Positions 7,537 through 14,456 of a stretch of DNA of 15,085 bases are shown here, piece after piece (position 1 is the stretch's first letter; each line of letters starts with the position of its first letter). Both the position numbers and the translations under genes were made by a program. The stretch spans positions 1 through 15,085 of the forward strand of contig JAUYES010000458.1 of the NCBI GenBank assembly GCA_030691225.1. The letters run 5' to 3'. The notes under the pieces were generated by a model. That model ran no database searches, was not told where the DNA came from, and was given only the letters and a program-made list of their open reading frames with translations. The stretch comes from Holophaga sp. GTDB taxonomy: Bacteria; Acidobacteriota; Holophagae; Holophagales; Holophagaceae.

Positions 7537-8991
7537 ATGGTCGCAACAACTCTATTGGATTGGCAGACAAAACTACGGACGGGTGGGCTCACTGCCACCG
7601 AGGCAATTACCACCGCCCTGGACCGCTTGGAACGTCTTGAGCCCAGGCTAAATGCGATTACTCAGGTTAATCGCGACCTTGCCCTCAGCGCCGCACGTGC
7701 CGCAGACGAACGATTACTCCGTGGAGACCGCGGGTGCATGCTCGGAATCCCTGTGGTCGTGAAAGACAATATCAACCTCAAGGGCATGGGTTCGAGTCAA
7801 GGCTCTGCCATTTCGGGAAGCTATCAGTCTCCTTACAACGCCACGGTGATTCAACGCCTTGTGGACGCAGGCGCCGTTCCACTGGCCAAAGCGAACATGG
7901 ACGAGTTCGCCATGGGTTCCAGCGGCGAATATAGCGCCTTAGGGGTCACCCGCAATCCATGGGACAACTCCCGAGTTCCCGGCGGCAGTAGCTCTGGCGC
8001 CGTGGCAGCCGTTTCGGCAGGTTATGCCCCCTATTCCCTTGGCACCGATACCGGCGGCTCCGTCCGCCTTCCTGCGGGATTTTGCGGAGTCAGTGCCCTC
8101 CGGCCAACGTATGGAGTCCTGAGTCGTTATGGTGTCATGGCCATGGCATCCTCTCTCGATCAGATCGGGCCCATCGCGGTAAGCGCAAAAGACATTGCTG
8201 CCGGGCTATCTGTAATGACAGGACGTGACCCTCACGACAGCACGAGTCTTGACCTCCCTGATGCCTCTAGGCTTCCGGAACTCCAAGCATCCAAGCTCAA
8301 GGGGCTACGAATAGGGCTGCCCAAGGAATATTTCACGGAAGGCCTCTCTCCCGCCGTTAAGGATGTTCTTGAGACAGCGCTAGGTCGGCTGGCATCGGAG
8401 GGTGCAGAGGTGGTTGAGGTTTCCCTCCCTCATTCCCGCTTCGCTATCGATACCTACTACCTCATTAATACCTCCGAAGTATCCAGCAACTTATCCCGCT
8501 TCGACGGGGTTCGCTTTGGGGCTCGGAAAGCCAGCGAGGACCTCCACCGGATGATCTCCCAAACACGCGACGAAGGGTTTGGCTCCGAAGCCAAGCGCCG
8601 AATCTTGTTGGGAGCGTTCTGTCTTTCCAAGGGGTATTACGAAGCCTTTTACCTGAAAGCCCTCAAGGTGCGAACCCTGATCACCAGGGATTTCCAGGAA
8701 GCCTTCAAGAAGGTGGATGTGATTGCCACTCCGCTCAGCCCATCAACGGCCTTTCCCATTGGTTCCAAGACAGCCAGCCCTCTGGAAATGTATTTGGCGG
8801 ACGTTTTCACTGTCACCATGGCCCTTGCAGCACTACCTGCCCTGGCGATTCCAGCAGGCTTCGTAGAGGGCCTTCCGGTTGGTATTCAGTTCGTAGGGCC
8901 ATCTCTCTCGGATGTGCGCCTGCTTGAAATGGGTGCCGCCTTCCAAGAACTGACCGATCATCACCTCCAACAACCCAACTTAGATTTCTAG
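7537..8991 (+). CDS. gatA: Aspartyl/glutamyl-tRNA amidotransferase subunit A
   Basis: GatA releases ammonia from glutamine; GatCAB then uses it to convert mischarged Glu-tRNA(Gln) or Asp-tRNA(Asn) to the correct form in the cytoplasm. The 484 residues match the family length and show the full amidase signature: the catalytic lysine K76 in VVVKDNIN, cis-serine S151 in PGGSSSGAVAAVSAG and nucleophile S175 in TDTGGSVRLPAGFCG. The spacing 76/151/175 equals that of the well-studied Staphylococcus enzyme (79/154/178) shifted by three. The start at 7537 has GGAG ten bases upstream at 7523-7526. No gatB or gatC is adjacent; instead an E2 acyltransferase gene follows 8 bp downstream. The presence of GatA implies that the organism probably lacks a dedicated Gln- or Asn-tRNA synthetase. 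Confidence 0.96.
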   Translation: MVATTLLDWQTKLRTGGLTATEAITTALDRLERLEPRLNAITQVNRDLALSAARAADERLLRGDRGCMLGIPVVVKDNINLKGMGSSQGSAISGSYQSPYNATVIQRLVDAGAVPLAKANMDEFAMGSSGEYSALGVTRNPWDNSRVPGGSSSGAVAAVSAGYAPYSLGTDTGGSVRLPAGFCGVSALRPTYGVLSRYGVMAMASSLDQIGPIAVSAKDIAAGLSVMTGRDPHDSTSLDLPDASRLPELQASKLKGLRIGLPKEYFTEGLSPAVKDVLETALGRLASEGAEVVEVSLPHSRFAIDTYYLINTSEVSSNLSRFDGVRFGARKASEDLHRMISQTRDEGFGSEAKRRILLGAFCLSKGYYEAFYLKALKVRTLITRDFQEAFKKVDVIATPLSPSTAFPIGSKTASPLEMYLADVFTVTMALAALPALAIPAGFVEGLPVGIQFVGPSLSDVRLLEMGAAFQELTDHHLQQPNLDF

Positions 8992-8999
8992 GAGCCGCT

Positions 9000-10307
9000 A
9001 TGGCATTTGATGTCGTCATGCCGCAGATGGGCGAATCCATCGCCGAAGCCACCATCCTTAAATGGCACCGAAAGGTTGGAGAAACCATCGGCAAAGACGA
9101 AACGCTCTATGAAATCTCAACCGACAAGGTGGATGCAGAAATTCCTTCACCCCTCGGCGGAACGCTGATCGAAATCCTGGTCTCCGAAAATCAGACCGTG
9201 CCCGTTGGTTCGGTTGTCGCCAGGCTGGGCGACGCATCAGAAAAGCCCTCCGCCGCGCAGCCGGCCGCCATCAGCCCGGCGCCAGCCGGGGATCCTTCAC
9301 CAGCAGTCACTCCTGTGACACATTCGGACGCCGATGACAATTCCCTTGAGAATCGCCTCAGCACCAAATCAAGCCCCCTCGTGCGCACCATGGCCCAGGC
9401 TTATGGCGTCGATCTCCGCTCCGTTAAGGGCACGGGCATTCACAATCGCGTCACCAAGGGCGACATGGAAGCCCATATCGCCCAGCAGCATACGGGAGCT
9501 CCGACTCGCCCGGTGCATGATCCCTCCGCCCCAACCCTGGGTACCGTGCCTGCCCTGGCAAACCCCGTGGCGCCCCACGTTCCTTCCTTTACAACCGGCG
9601 AGCGGGTAAAGATCGAGCCCATGTCCCGGATGCGCAAACTCATCAGCGACAACATGCTCGCTTCCAAGCGCACCAGTGCTCATGTCTATACCGTTTTCGA
9701 AATTGACATGACCTCCGTAGCAAGGCTGCGGGATCGCCATAAGAAGAGTTTCCTGGAAGCCTATGGCACCAAACTGAGCTTCCTTCCCTTCATTTTGGCG
9801 GCTGTTGCCAAAGGACTGCGAGCCTTCCCGGTCATCAATGCCTCGGTGGATGGGGATGCCATTGCCTACAAGCAGGATATCAATTTGGGCGTAGCTGTCA
9901 GTTTGGATTGGGGCCTCATTGTTCCTGTCATCAAGAACGCAGACCAACTAAATCTGGGCGGCCTAGCCCGCAGCCTTAATGATCTAGCCGAACGCGCCAG
10001 GGCCAAACAACTCAAGCCCGATGAAATTTCGGGTGGCACCTTCACCATTACCAACCCTGGTGTTTATGGGGATGTCTTCGGACTTCCCATCATCAATCAG
10101 CCCCAGGTGGCCATCCAAGGCATAGGAGCCATCGTTAAGCGCCCCGTGGTAATCACCTCATCCGATGGCACGGATTCCATCGCCATTCGGCAAATGATGT
10201 TCTCTAGTCTTTCTTTTGATCACCGAATCATTGATGGCGCCATCGCAGATCAATTCATGTCTTTGATAAAAAAAGAACTGGAAACCTCTACTTTCGGCCT
10301 TGAATAG
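9000..10307 (+). CDS. Lipoyl-dependent E2 acyltransferase of a 2-oxoacid dehydrogenase complex
   Basis: This is the core E2 component that accepts the acyl group from E1 on a swinging lipoyl arm and passes it to CoA. The 435 residues contain a lipoyl domain (about 1-78) with the lipoylated lysine K43 in TDKVDAE, an Ala/Pro linker, a peripheral-subunit-binding domain (about 123-162), a second flexible linker (Pro/Ala rich) and the catalytic domain (about 205-430). The catalytic histidine H408 and D412 lie in SFDHRIIDGA. Whether the substrate is 2-oxoglutarate, branched-chain 2-oxoacids or pyruvate cannot be decided; the opening MPQMGESIAEATILKW is typical of the succinyl/branched-chain group. 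The AGGAG at 8990-8994 overlaps the gatA stop and is well spaced for the ATG at 9000. E1 and E3 genes are not in the window. Confidence 0.94.
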   Translation: MAFDVVMPQMGESIAEATILKWHRKVGETIGKDETLYEISTDKVDAEIPSPLGGTLIEILVSENQTVPVGSVVARLGDASEKPSAAQPAAISPAPAGDPSPAVTPVTHSDADDNSLENRLSTKSSPLVRTMAQAYGVDLRSVKGTGIHNRVTKGDMEAHIAQQHTGAPTRPVHDPSAPTLGTVPALANPVAPHVPSFTTGERVKIEPMSRMRKLISDNMLASKRTSAHVYTVFEIDMTSVARLRDRHKKSFLEAYGTKLSFLPFILAAVAKGLRAFPVINASVDGDAIAYKQDINLGVAVSLDWGLIVPVIKNADQLNLGGLARSLNDLAERARAKQLKPDEISGGTFTITNPGVYGDVFGLPIINQPQVAIQGIGAIVKRPVVITSSDGTDSIAIRQMMFSSLSFDHRIIDGAIADQFMSLIKKELETSTFGLE

Positions 10308-10350
10308 CCCTTTCAAAATCATCTTTTTCGGAACGACCTTTGAGGGCGTT
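10307..10350 (+). terminator. Possible weak terminator after the E2 gene
   Basis: GCCCT/CAAA (10307-10317, with a two-base TT bulge) can pair with TTTGAGGGC (10339-10347), followed by GTTTCATT. The stem has 9 pairs with a bulge and a long loop, and the T run is short, so this is a tentative call. Confidence 0.3.
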
Positions 10351-10378
10351 TCATTCGTGGCCACCATTGCGCTATGCT
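10350..10378 (+). promoter_or_regulatory. Possible promoter for tRNA-Leu
   Basis: TATGCT at 10373-10378 lies 10 bases before the mature tRNA 5' end, with TTCATT at 10350-10355 and a 17-bp spacer. The -10 matches 4 of 6 consensus positions and the -35 matches 3 of 6. Position supports it more than sequence does. Confidence 0.35.
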
Positions 10379-10388
10379 AATGGTCCGC

Positions 10389-10474
10389 GCCGGTGTGGCG
10401 AAATGGCAGACGCGGCAGACTCAAAATCTGTTTCCCGCAAGGGAGTGTTGGTTCGACCCCGACCACCGGCACCA
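10389..10474 (+). tRNA. tRNA-Leu (anticodon CAA)
   Basis: The acceptor stem GCCGGTG (10389-10395) pairs with CACCGGC (10464-10470), followed by discriminator A and an encoded CCA (10472-10474). The D stem is GCG/CGC. The anticodon stem GCAGA/TCTGT encloses the loop CTCAAAA with anticodon CAA at 10422-10424, which reads UUG. A long variable arm (TCCC, GCAA loop, GGGA) marks a class II leucine tRNA. The T arm is GTTGG/CCGAC around TTCGACC. The same isoacceptor (leuX in E. coli) is a known integration site for phages and islands, and here accessory DNA lies immediately downstream. Confidence 0.96.
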
Positions 10475-10479
10475 CAATG

Positions 10480-10515
10480 ACAGCGCGGTTCTTCGGAGCC
10501 GCGCTGTTCTTTTAG
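10480..10515 (+). terminator. Intrinsic terminator of tRNA-Leu
   Basis: A 12-bp stem (10480-10491 with 10496-10507, one G-T pair) is closed by a C(TTCG)G tetraloop and followed by TCTTTTA. It begins six bases after the encoded CCA, so it is the tRNA's own transcription stop. Confidence 0.88.
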
Positions 10516-10536
10516 GGGCTCACGCCAAGGCGTCAA

Positions 10537-10556
10537 ATCCTACAACCATCCTACAA
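10537..10556 (+). repeat. Tandem 9-bp direct repeat ATCCTACAA
   Basis: ATCCTACAA occurs at 10537-10545 and again at 10548-10556, 11 bp apart start to start, just downstream of the tRNA terminator. Directly repeated short boxes on one helix face beside a tRNA att region resemble arm-type sites of tyrosine integrases, but no integrase is present to support this. Confidence 0.4.
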
Positions 10557-10582
10557 ACGCCCTGCCGATCCATCCTCGATAC

Positions 10583-10915
10583 CTACCCTCTCTCAAACAG
10601 TTCCGGCTGAATCCACTCAAGGCGCTTGGGCTTCGGCACGAATGGAATCATGCCTTCCACGGTGATTCTCTCGCCTTCGAAGGTTGCCTTCAGCTTCGCG
10701 GCCTCCAACTGACGTTGAATGATTTCCTCGGGAGGTGTTGTGGCGAGGTAATAGGCTTGTTCGGCCATGACCAGAGCCGCTGCGATCCACTCAGACAGGC
10801 TTCCGGTGTATGTCCCTTCTTGTAGCACGGCGGTCTTGGCTTGTAGCACGAAGCGGGCGATGGCCGTCTTGGGTGCCGTGGTCGCGCTTCGTTGCCTCTT
10901 ACGGGTGAAGTTCAT
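10583..10915 (-). CDS. Hypothetical protein of accessory region
   Basis: Unrecognised protein of 110 residues if started at the ATG at 10915; a longer reading from 11023 would run through the repeat region and is disfavoured. The N-terminus is strongly basic (NFTRKRQRSATTAPK), the middle is helical and Ala-rich (SLSEWIAAALVMAEQAYYLATT), and the C-terminus has short strands and many prolines (GMIPFVPKPKRLEW). No signal peptide or membrane segment is evident. The ribosome binding site is weak (GGGTGGGAC about 10 bases upstream). It is the first gene after the tRNA, where an integrase or excisionase is commonly found, but I see no integrase catalytic motif and it is too short for one. A small DNA-binding or phage accessory role is conceivable from the basic N-terminus only. 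Confidence 0.55.
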   Translation of the reverse strand: MNFTRKRQRSATTAPKTAIARFVLQAKTAVLQEGTYTGSLSEWIAAALVMAEQAYYLATTPPEEIIQRQLEAAKLKATFEGERITVEGMIPFVPKPKRLEWIQPELFERG

Positions 10916-10940
10916 GGGGTGATTGTCCCACCCGCCGGAA

Positions 10941-11067
10941 TCCGTTTTCCGTGGGTGCCTCAAAAAACGTGTCCCAACTTGTCCCACGCTCAAGAATCCC
11001 TGCAAAGTTAATGGGAACGCCAATCTAAGCGGGACAAGTGTTTTGTCCCAACTTGTCCCAAGGGTGA
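10941..11067 (+). repeat. Repeat unit A (TGTCCCA version)
   Basis: The unit opens with TCCGTTTTCCGTGGGTGCCT (10941-10960). Boxes: TGTCCCA at 10970 and 10980 (10 bp apart), inverted GGGACAA at 11031-11037, and TGTCCCA at 11044 and 11054. The inverted box and the next direct box form a hairpin with 7-bp arms and a 5-base loop (11031-11049). The 16-base string GTCCCAACTTGTCCCA occurs twice (10971-10986 and 11045-11060). It ends in AGGGTGA. An additional TTGTCCCA lies just upstream at 10923-10930. Confidence 0.85.
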
Positions 11068-11079
11068 AGCAGCTTCACC
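11063..11079. repeat. 17-base palindrome between the repeat units
   Basis: GGTGAAGC (11063-11070) and GCTTCACC (11072-11079) are perfect inverted arms around a single A. A one-base centre makes it a poor hairpin but a typical dyad for a dimeric DNA-binding protein. No T run follows on either strand, so I do not call it a terminator. Confidence 0.55.
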
Positions 11080-11090
11080 TTTGGGCTGAT

Positions 11091-11228
11091 TCCGTTTTCC
11101 GTGGGTGCCTAAAATCCCGTGTCACAGATGTCACAGGCAAAAAAAAGCCTCGTAAACGCAATGGCAGCTAAGGGTTAGCCCGTGACACGGGTGATGTCAC
11201 AGCGGCGTCCCAACCATGTCACAGGTGA
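11091..11228 (+). repeat. Repeat unit B (TGTCACA version)
   Basis: The unit opens with the same 20 bases as unit A, exactly 150 bp later (11091-11110). Boxes: TGTCACA at 11120 and 11129, inverted GTGACA at 11182-11187, and TGTCACA at 11195 and 11217; a GTCCCAA remains at 11207. Offsets from the unit start are 29, 38, 91 and 104, against 29, 39, 90 and 103 in unit A. The inverted box and the following box again form a dyad (6-bp arms, 7-base loop). It ends in AGGTGA. The sequence between boxes has diverged heavily. Confidence 0.85.
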
Positions 11229-11360
11229 GCCAAGGGGGGGCTTTCCACATTCCCGGCGGATAACCCAACCCATGCCGGGATGGGTGCCTTGAGCGGCGCG
11301 ACTGGCCTGCACTGGATTGAGGGCGGGGCGTGTAACATCGAATGTTTCTCAGGTGACTCT

Positions 11361-11939
11361 ATGGCGAGCCTTTTTCTAGAGGGTTTACACCGGCGCACAG
11401 ATGACAACTACCAAAACGCAACAACCTACATAGCGAATATGATTCCTGGCTGGACACCACCAGGAAGGTCGGAATACAAGACGGAGGAAGATCGCGCCAC
11501 ATTTGAGGCAGCTGGGCTCGCTGCCGGTTTGGCCGTCCACTCTTTGCTCAAAATTAAGGGGATGCCGAGTGAAACACTCACGGATATGAAGTTTCTAAAA
11601 CTCACTGCTGCATTCAGTCAATTACTGTTTACATGCGTGTCAAATACCCTTGGCTCTGAAATGGATTTTTCACCAAAGGGATTCGAAAAAGCCGCTATAT
11701 GGTGTCTCGACTTTCCCTATCTTTCAGAGGAATTTCGAGTCCAATGCTATATCGAAACCAAAGATGTCTTCCTGGATTTGCTCAATAACCAGGGGCCGGA
11801 CCACCGTTCGTGGATTGAAAAAATCAATGAATCGATCAAGCTTTATTTGTTTTACGGAACCCAGAATGATGCAAAGGCCGACGAAACGATTCAGACAAGC
11901 CTGCACAACTTAGCCCGATGCTTATTGGAGGATGCGTGA
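11361..11939 (+). CDS. Hypothetical AT-richer accessory protein
   Basis: Unrecognised protein of 192 residues. The start is placed at the ATG at 11361, with AGGTG at 11351-11355; a reading from 11280 adds 27 residues but starts within the GGGTGCCT repeat and has no such site. The sequence looks soluble and mostly helical, with no signal peptide, no clear membrane helix and no catalytic motif I know. Sampled lines inside the gene count about 38-50% GC against about 60% in the neighbouring tape measure gene, pointing to a different origin. It runs opposite to the phage tail genes and converges on their terminator, the usual position and style of a prophage cargo gene (moron) expressed in the lysogen. 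Defence or host-fitness roles are possible, but nothing in the sequence shows which. Confidence 0.65.
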   Translation: MASLFLEGLHRRTDDNYQNATTYIANMIPGWTPPGRSEYKTEEDRATFEAAGLAAGLAVHSLLKIKGMPSETLTDMKFLKLTAAFSQLLFTCVSNTLGSEMDFSPKGFEKAAIWCLDFPYLSEEFRVQCYIETKDVFLDLLNNQGPDHRSWIEKINESIKLYLFYGTQNDAKADETIQTSLHNLARCLLEDA

Positions 11940-12024
11940 AAAATTCTTTGAGGGGCGCATTCTATTTCACTACTCCAGCCCGGACCCGCGTTGGGAGGGA
12001 CTGCATCCGCAAATTCTAAGGAAA

Positions 12025-12059
12025 ACTCCCCCTCCGGACGATTCCAGAGAGGGAGTGTT
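12025..12059. terminator. Bidirectional terminator between the cargo gene and the phage tail operon
   Basis: ACTCCCCCTC (12025-12034) pairs with GAGAGGGAGT (12047-12056) with one mismatch around a 12-base loop. It is followed by GTTT on the + strand, and on the - strand by TTTTC. It lies between two convergent genes and can serve both. Confidence 0.65.
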
Positions 12060-12131
12060 TAGCCGCTAGAACACGTGGTTCACGGTCTTTCGAGGCCAAT
12101 CAAGAGGGTGCCCATGTGAATGTGACCATCT

Positions 12132-14456
12132 CTACACCTGATTCAGAAGGCCACCCGGGCGGGATTCTGTGACCATGACTTCGCGGACCTTCGATCCGAT
12201 CATGTCGCCTAGCTTCTTCATGTTCTGGCCTCCCTCTGTGCTAGTGGAGGAACCGGTATTGTTCACGGTGACGTAGACCGGAGCGGAAACCCCACCGGCC
12301 TTGCCGCTAGATGCAGACGGGGCGCTGAATGAGTTCATGGCAGCAGACCCGCTGTAAGCAGGCGGCGGCACGTTCAGGAGTGTGTTGGTCTGCCCCGCGA
12401 TGTATCCACCGGCCACGCTCCCGGTGGTCTGTGCGGCTGATGGCGCGAAGGCATTAACCCCCATTTGCAGCCATTGCATCATCTGTTGCCGGATGATCAC
12501 CTTCTGCATTTCGATCAGCATGTCGGCAACAACCTTCTTCACCGTGTCACCAAGGGTCTTCCAGGAGCGCCCAACGCCGTCTGTGTTGTTCATCCAGTTG
12601 ACCATTGCGTCCGAAGCGCTGTTCGCGTTCTGCATCACCGTGTCGCCGATGATGGCCCAGGTTTGGCCCGACTCAGCACGGAAGCGCAGTTCGGCGGCGT
12701 GAACATCCTGGAGCTTCAACTTGTAGAGGTCGAGGTTTAAGCCCCTAGCCCTTTCAAGCTCGATTTCGGCCCTCATCCCGTTGAAATCAACGGAGGCGTT
12801 TTGCCGCTCAACGCTATCATCGAGGCGCTGGGCATAGGCTTCCGCAGCCTGTCCCGCTTGGGTGAACTTGGTTTTTGCCAGCCCTAGCAGTTCGTTGTAT
12901 TTCTCTTGGTTGATGATGTCGTAAGCGAGCGCCCATCCAAGGTCATGTTGAACCTGCTGCATCTTTTCGGCTTCGACTATGGCGGGCTGGAGCGAGGTCA
13001 CGAAGTCTTGCAACGCGAGTTTATCTTTCACCCCAGCGTCGGCATGCTTCGATGCCGCAGCGGCACCCTTGTCGTATGCGTCGGCTTCCCACTTCATTAC
13101 GTCTATTTTGTATTTCATGGCGGCAGCGTAGGCAGCAGCACCAGCAGCAGCCTTCGCATCAGCAGCAGCCTTCGCGGCCTCCGCTGCGCGTGTGCCATTG
13201 CCTGCCGCGATCCGTGCATCTTCGGCCTTCTTGTCTGCGGCCTTCTTTGCTTCAAGGGCGTTAAATTGCGCCTGCCAATCGCCGCCATCAATGAATTTGG
13301 TGATTGCACCGCCTTGAAGGTTCTTCCCGCCATCGTTAAAGATGCCCTTGGAGCTTTCGTAGAATGTCTTCATCCAATCGGGAGGCTGAAACGAGGCGAC
13401 CATGCCAACCAGTTTGGTAAAGCCATAGATGACCCCGCTGATAATGGTGGCGATGGCACCCCAAAGGGTCTGCACCACACCAACAACCGCCATGACCGCA
13501 TCCCTAACCAGCGCCATGCCCCCAGCGATATACCCCGTCAGGACTTCTCCGATGCTGAATTCGTCATTCACCTTCGACATATTTGAGGCCACCCCGATCA
13601 CGTCTTTGACCAGCCCGACAAAGTTGGTTGCAGCCGATCCGAGGTTGTATCGCATGGTTTCGGCGGCTATTGCGTTTTCGGTCAACCATTTCTTCGTGTC
13701 TTGAAGCGCCTGATTGAGCGATTGCACCACAACTCCGAAGGCATCGGAGAACAAAGCCCCGAAAATCTCCTGTAGGTCTTCCGAATAGCGTTGCATGGAG
13801 AGCAACTGTTTGCCCGCCGTGCTCATGCTGGCCTCGTAGATGCCCGTGTATTTCGCAGACTCCTGCAAGACCTGATTCAGTCGGCTTTGGAGCTTTTCTT
13901 GTGCGGTTAGGTCGGTAGCGTTCTTGCGAAGTTCCGCGCCCAGGCTCTTGTACCCGGCCTCGAATTGAACGTTCAGCCTCATTGTCTTCAGGATTTCGAC
14001 CTCACCTGTCTGAATACCTCGCACCATGTTGCGGAATGCTTCCGAACTGTTGATGTTGCCCACCACTGCCACGTCCTGGGCTGCGCGGGCGAGTGCCGAT
14101 GACTTGGCAAGGTCAAGGTTTGCCGTCGCCATACTGGTTAGCGCGTCCCGGCTGGAAACCATTGAAATGCCAGTTTTCTGGAGCGCCTGTTCAAATGCCT
14201 GCATCTGTGCGCCCGTGTAGCCAGCGTTGTTGCCTGCTACCTGCATGACGATACCAAGGGTTTCGTATCGTGCGGCCAGGGTTGCAGAATCCTTCACGAA
14301 TTCGGCCATCTTGAACAACCCGAAGGCAGCGGCCAACTTGGTCACGATGCCCTCCAGCCCCTTGCCAACGGATGCCATTGCATCCATATCTCGCGTGGCG
14401 TTCTTTACTCCACTGGAATCGACCGCCAAAGATAAAGTGGCTATATCTATACTCAT
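12132..14456 (-). CDS. Phage tail tape measure protein
   Basis: The tape measure sets tail length in long-tailed phages and is ejected with the DNA. The 774 residues start with SIDIATLSLAVDSSGVKNAT, typical of the lambda GpH/Mu-like group, and contain long amphipathic helices, a hydrophobic membrane-like segment (about 305-355), an Ala/Lys coiled coil (about 400-450, encoded by CAG/GCA-like triplet repeats around 13120-13190) and a GpH-like C-terminus. The C-terminal stretch (PVYVTVNNTGSS, then KLGDMIGSKVREVMVTESRPGGLL) is the usual tape measure ending, so the protein is complete. The ATG at 14456 overlaps the preceding 65-residue gene's stop. At 774 residues it would correspond to a tail of roughly 110-120 nm by the 1.5 A per residue rule. 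No tail gene follows it. Confidence 0.93.
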   Translation of the reverse strand: MSIDIATLSLAVDSSGVKNATRDMDAMASVGKGLEGIVTKLAAAFGLFKMAEFVKDSATLAARYETLGIVMQVAGNNAGYTGAQMQAFEQALQKTGISMVSSRDALTSMATANLDLAKSSALARAAQDVAVVGNINSSEAFRNMVRGIQTGEVEILKTMRLNVQFEAGYKSLGAELRKNATDLTAQEKLQSRLNQVLQESAKYTGIYEASMSTAGKQLLSMQRYSEDLQEIFGALFSDAFGVVVQSLNQALQDTKKWLTENAIAAETMRYNLGSAATNFVGLVKDVIGVASNMSKVNDEFSIGEVLTGYIAGGMALVRDAVMAVVGVVQTLWGAIATIISGVIYGFTKLVGMVASFQPPDWMKTFYESSKGIFNDGGKNLQGGAITKFIDGGDWQAQFNALEAKKAADKKAEDARIAAGNGTRAAEAAKAAADAKAAAGAAAYAAAMKYKIDVMKWEADAYDKGAAAASKHADAGVKDKLALQDFVTSLQPAIVEAEKMQQVQHDLGWALAYDIINQEKYNELLGLAKTKFTQAGQAAEAYAQRLDDSVERQNASVDFNGMRAEIELERARGLNLDLYKLKLQDVHAAELRFRAESGQTWAIIGDTVMQNANSASDAMVNWMNNTDGVGRSWKTLGDTVKKVVADMLIEMQKVIIRQQMMQWLQMGVNAFAPSAAQTTGSVAGGYIAGQTNTLLNVPPPAYSGSAAMNSFSAPSASSGKAGGVSAPVYVTVNNTGSSTSTEGGQNMKKLGDMIGSKVREVMVTESRPGGLLNQV

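Larger units (their letters stand above)
10916..11360. other. Repeat-rich divergent noncoding region
   Basis: These 445 bp separate two divergently read unknown genes. They contain two diverged repeat units (entries below) carrying many TGTCCCA or TGTCACA boxes, a 17-base palindrome, an A8 tract between AGGC and GCCT (11135-11150), and a third partial copy of the repeat start (TGGGTGCCT at 11281-11289). A + strand reading frame of 82 residues (10923-11171) crosses the repeats; it has no good start and low-complexity content, so I do not treat it as a gene. Confidence 0.6.

Noticed and set aside
10374..10610. Protein-coding frame over the tRNA-Leu region
   Set aside because: The frame is occupied by a tRNA with every arm paired and by a strong terminator, so coding is implausible.
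10941..11228. CRISPR-like array
   Set aside because: Only two full units exist, they have diverged, and the short boxes are not separated by spacers of uniform length; no cas genes are present.
12069..12081. Short dyad GAAC-ACGTG-GTTC as an operator
   Set aside because: Four-base arms around a five-base centre are expected by chance, and no nearby start is served by it.
12400..12414. Second att copy resembling the tRNA 3' end (CCACCGGC)
   Set aside because: Only about nine bases match and they lie inside the intact tape measure gene; chance similarity.
13120..13190. CAG/GCA triplet repeats as a mutable microsatellite
   Set aside because: The repeats encode an Ala-rich coiled coil of the tape measure protein, a common feature, and are interrupted.
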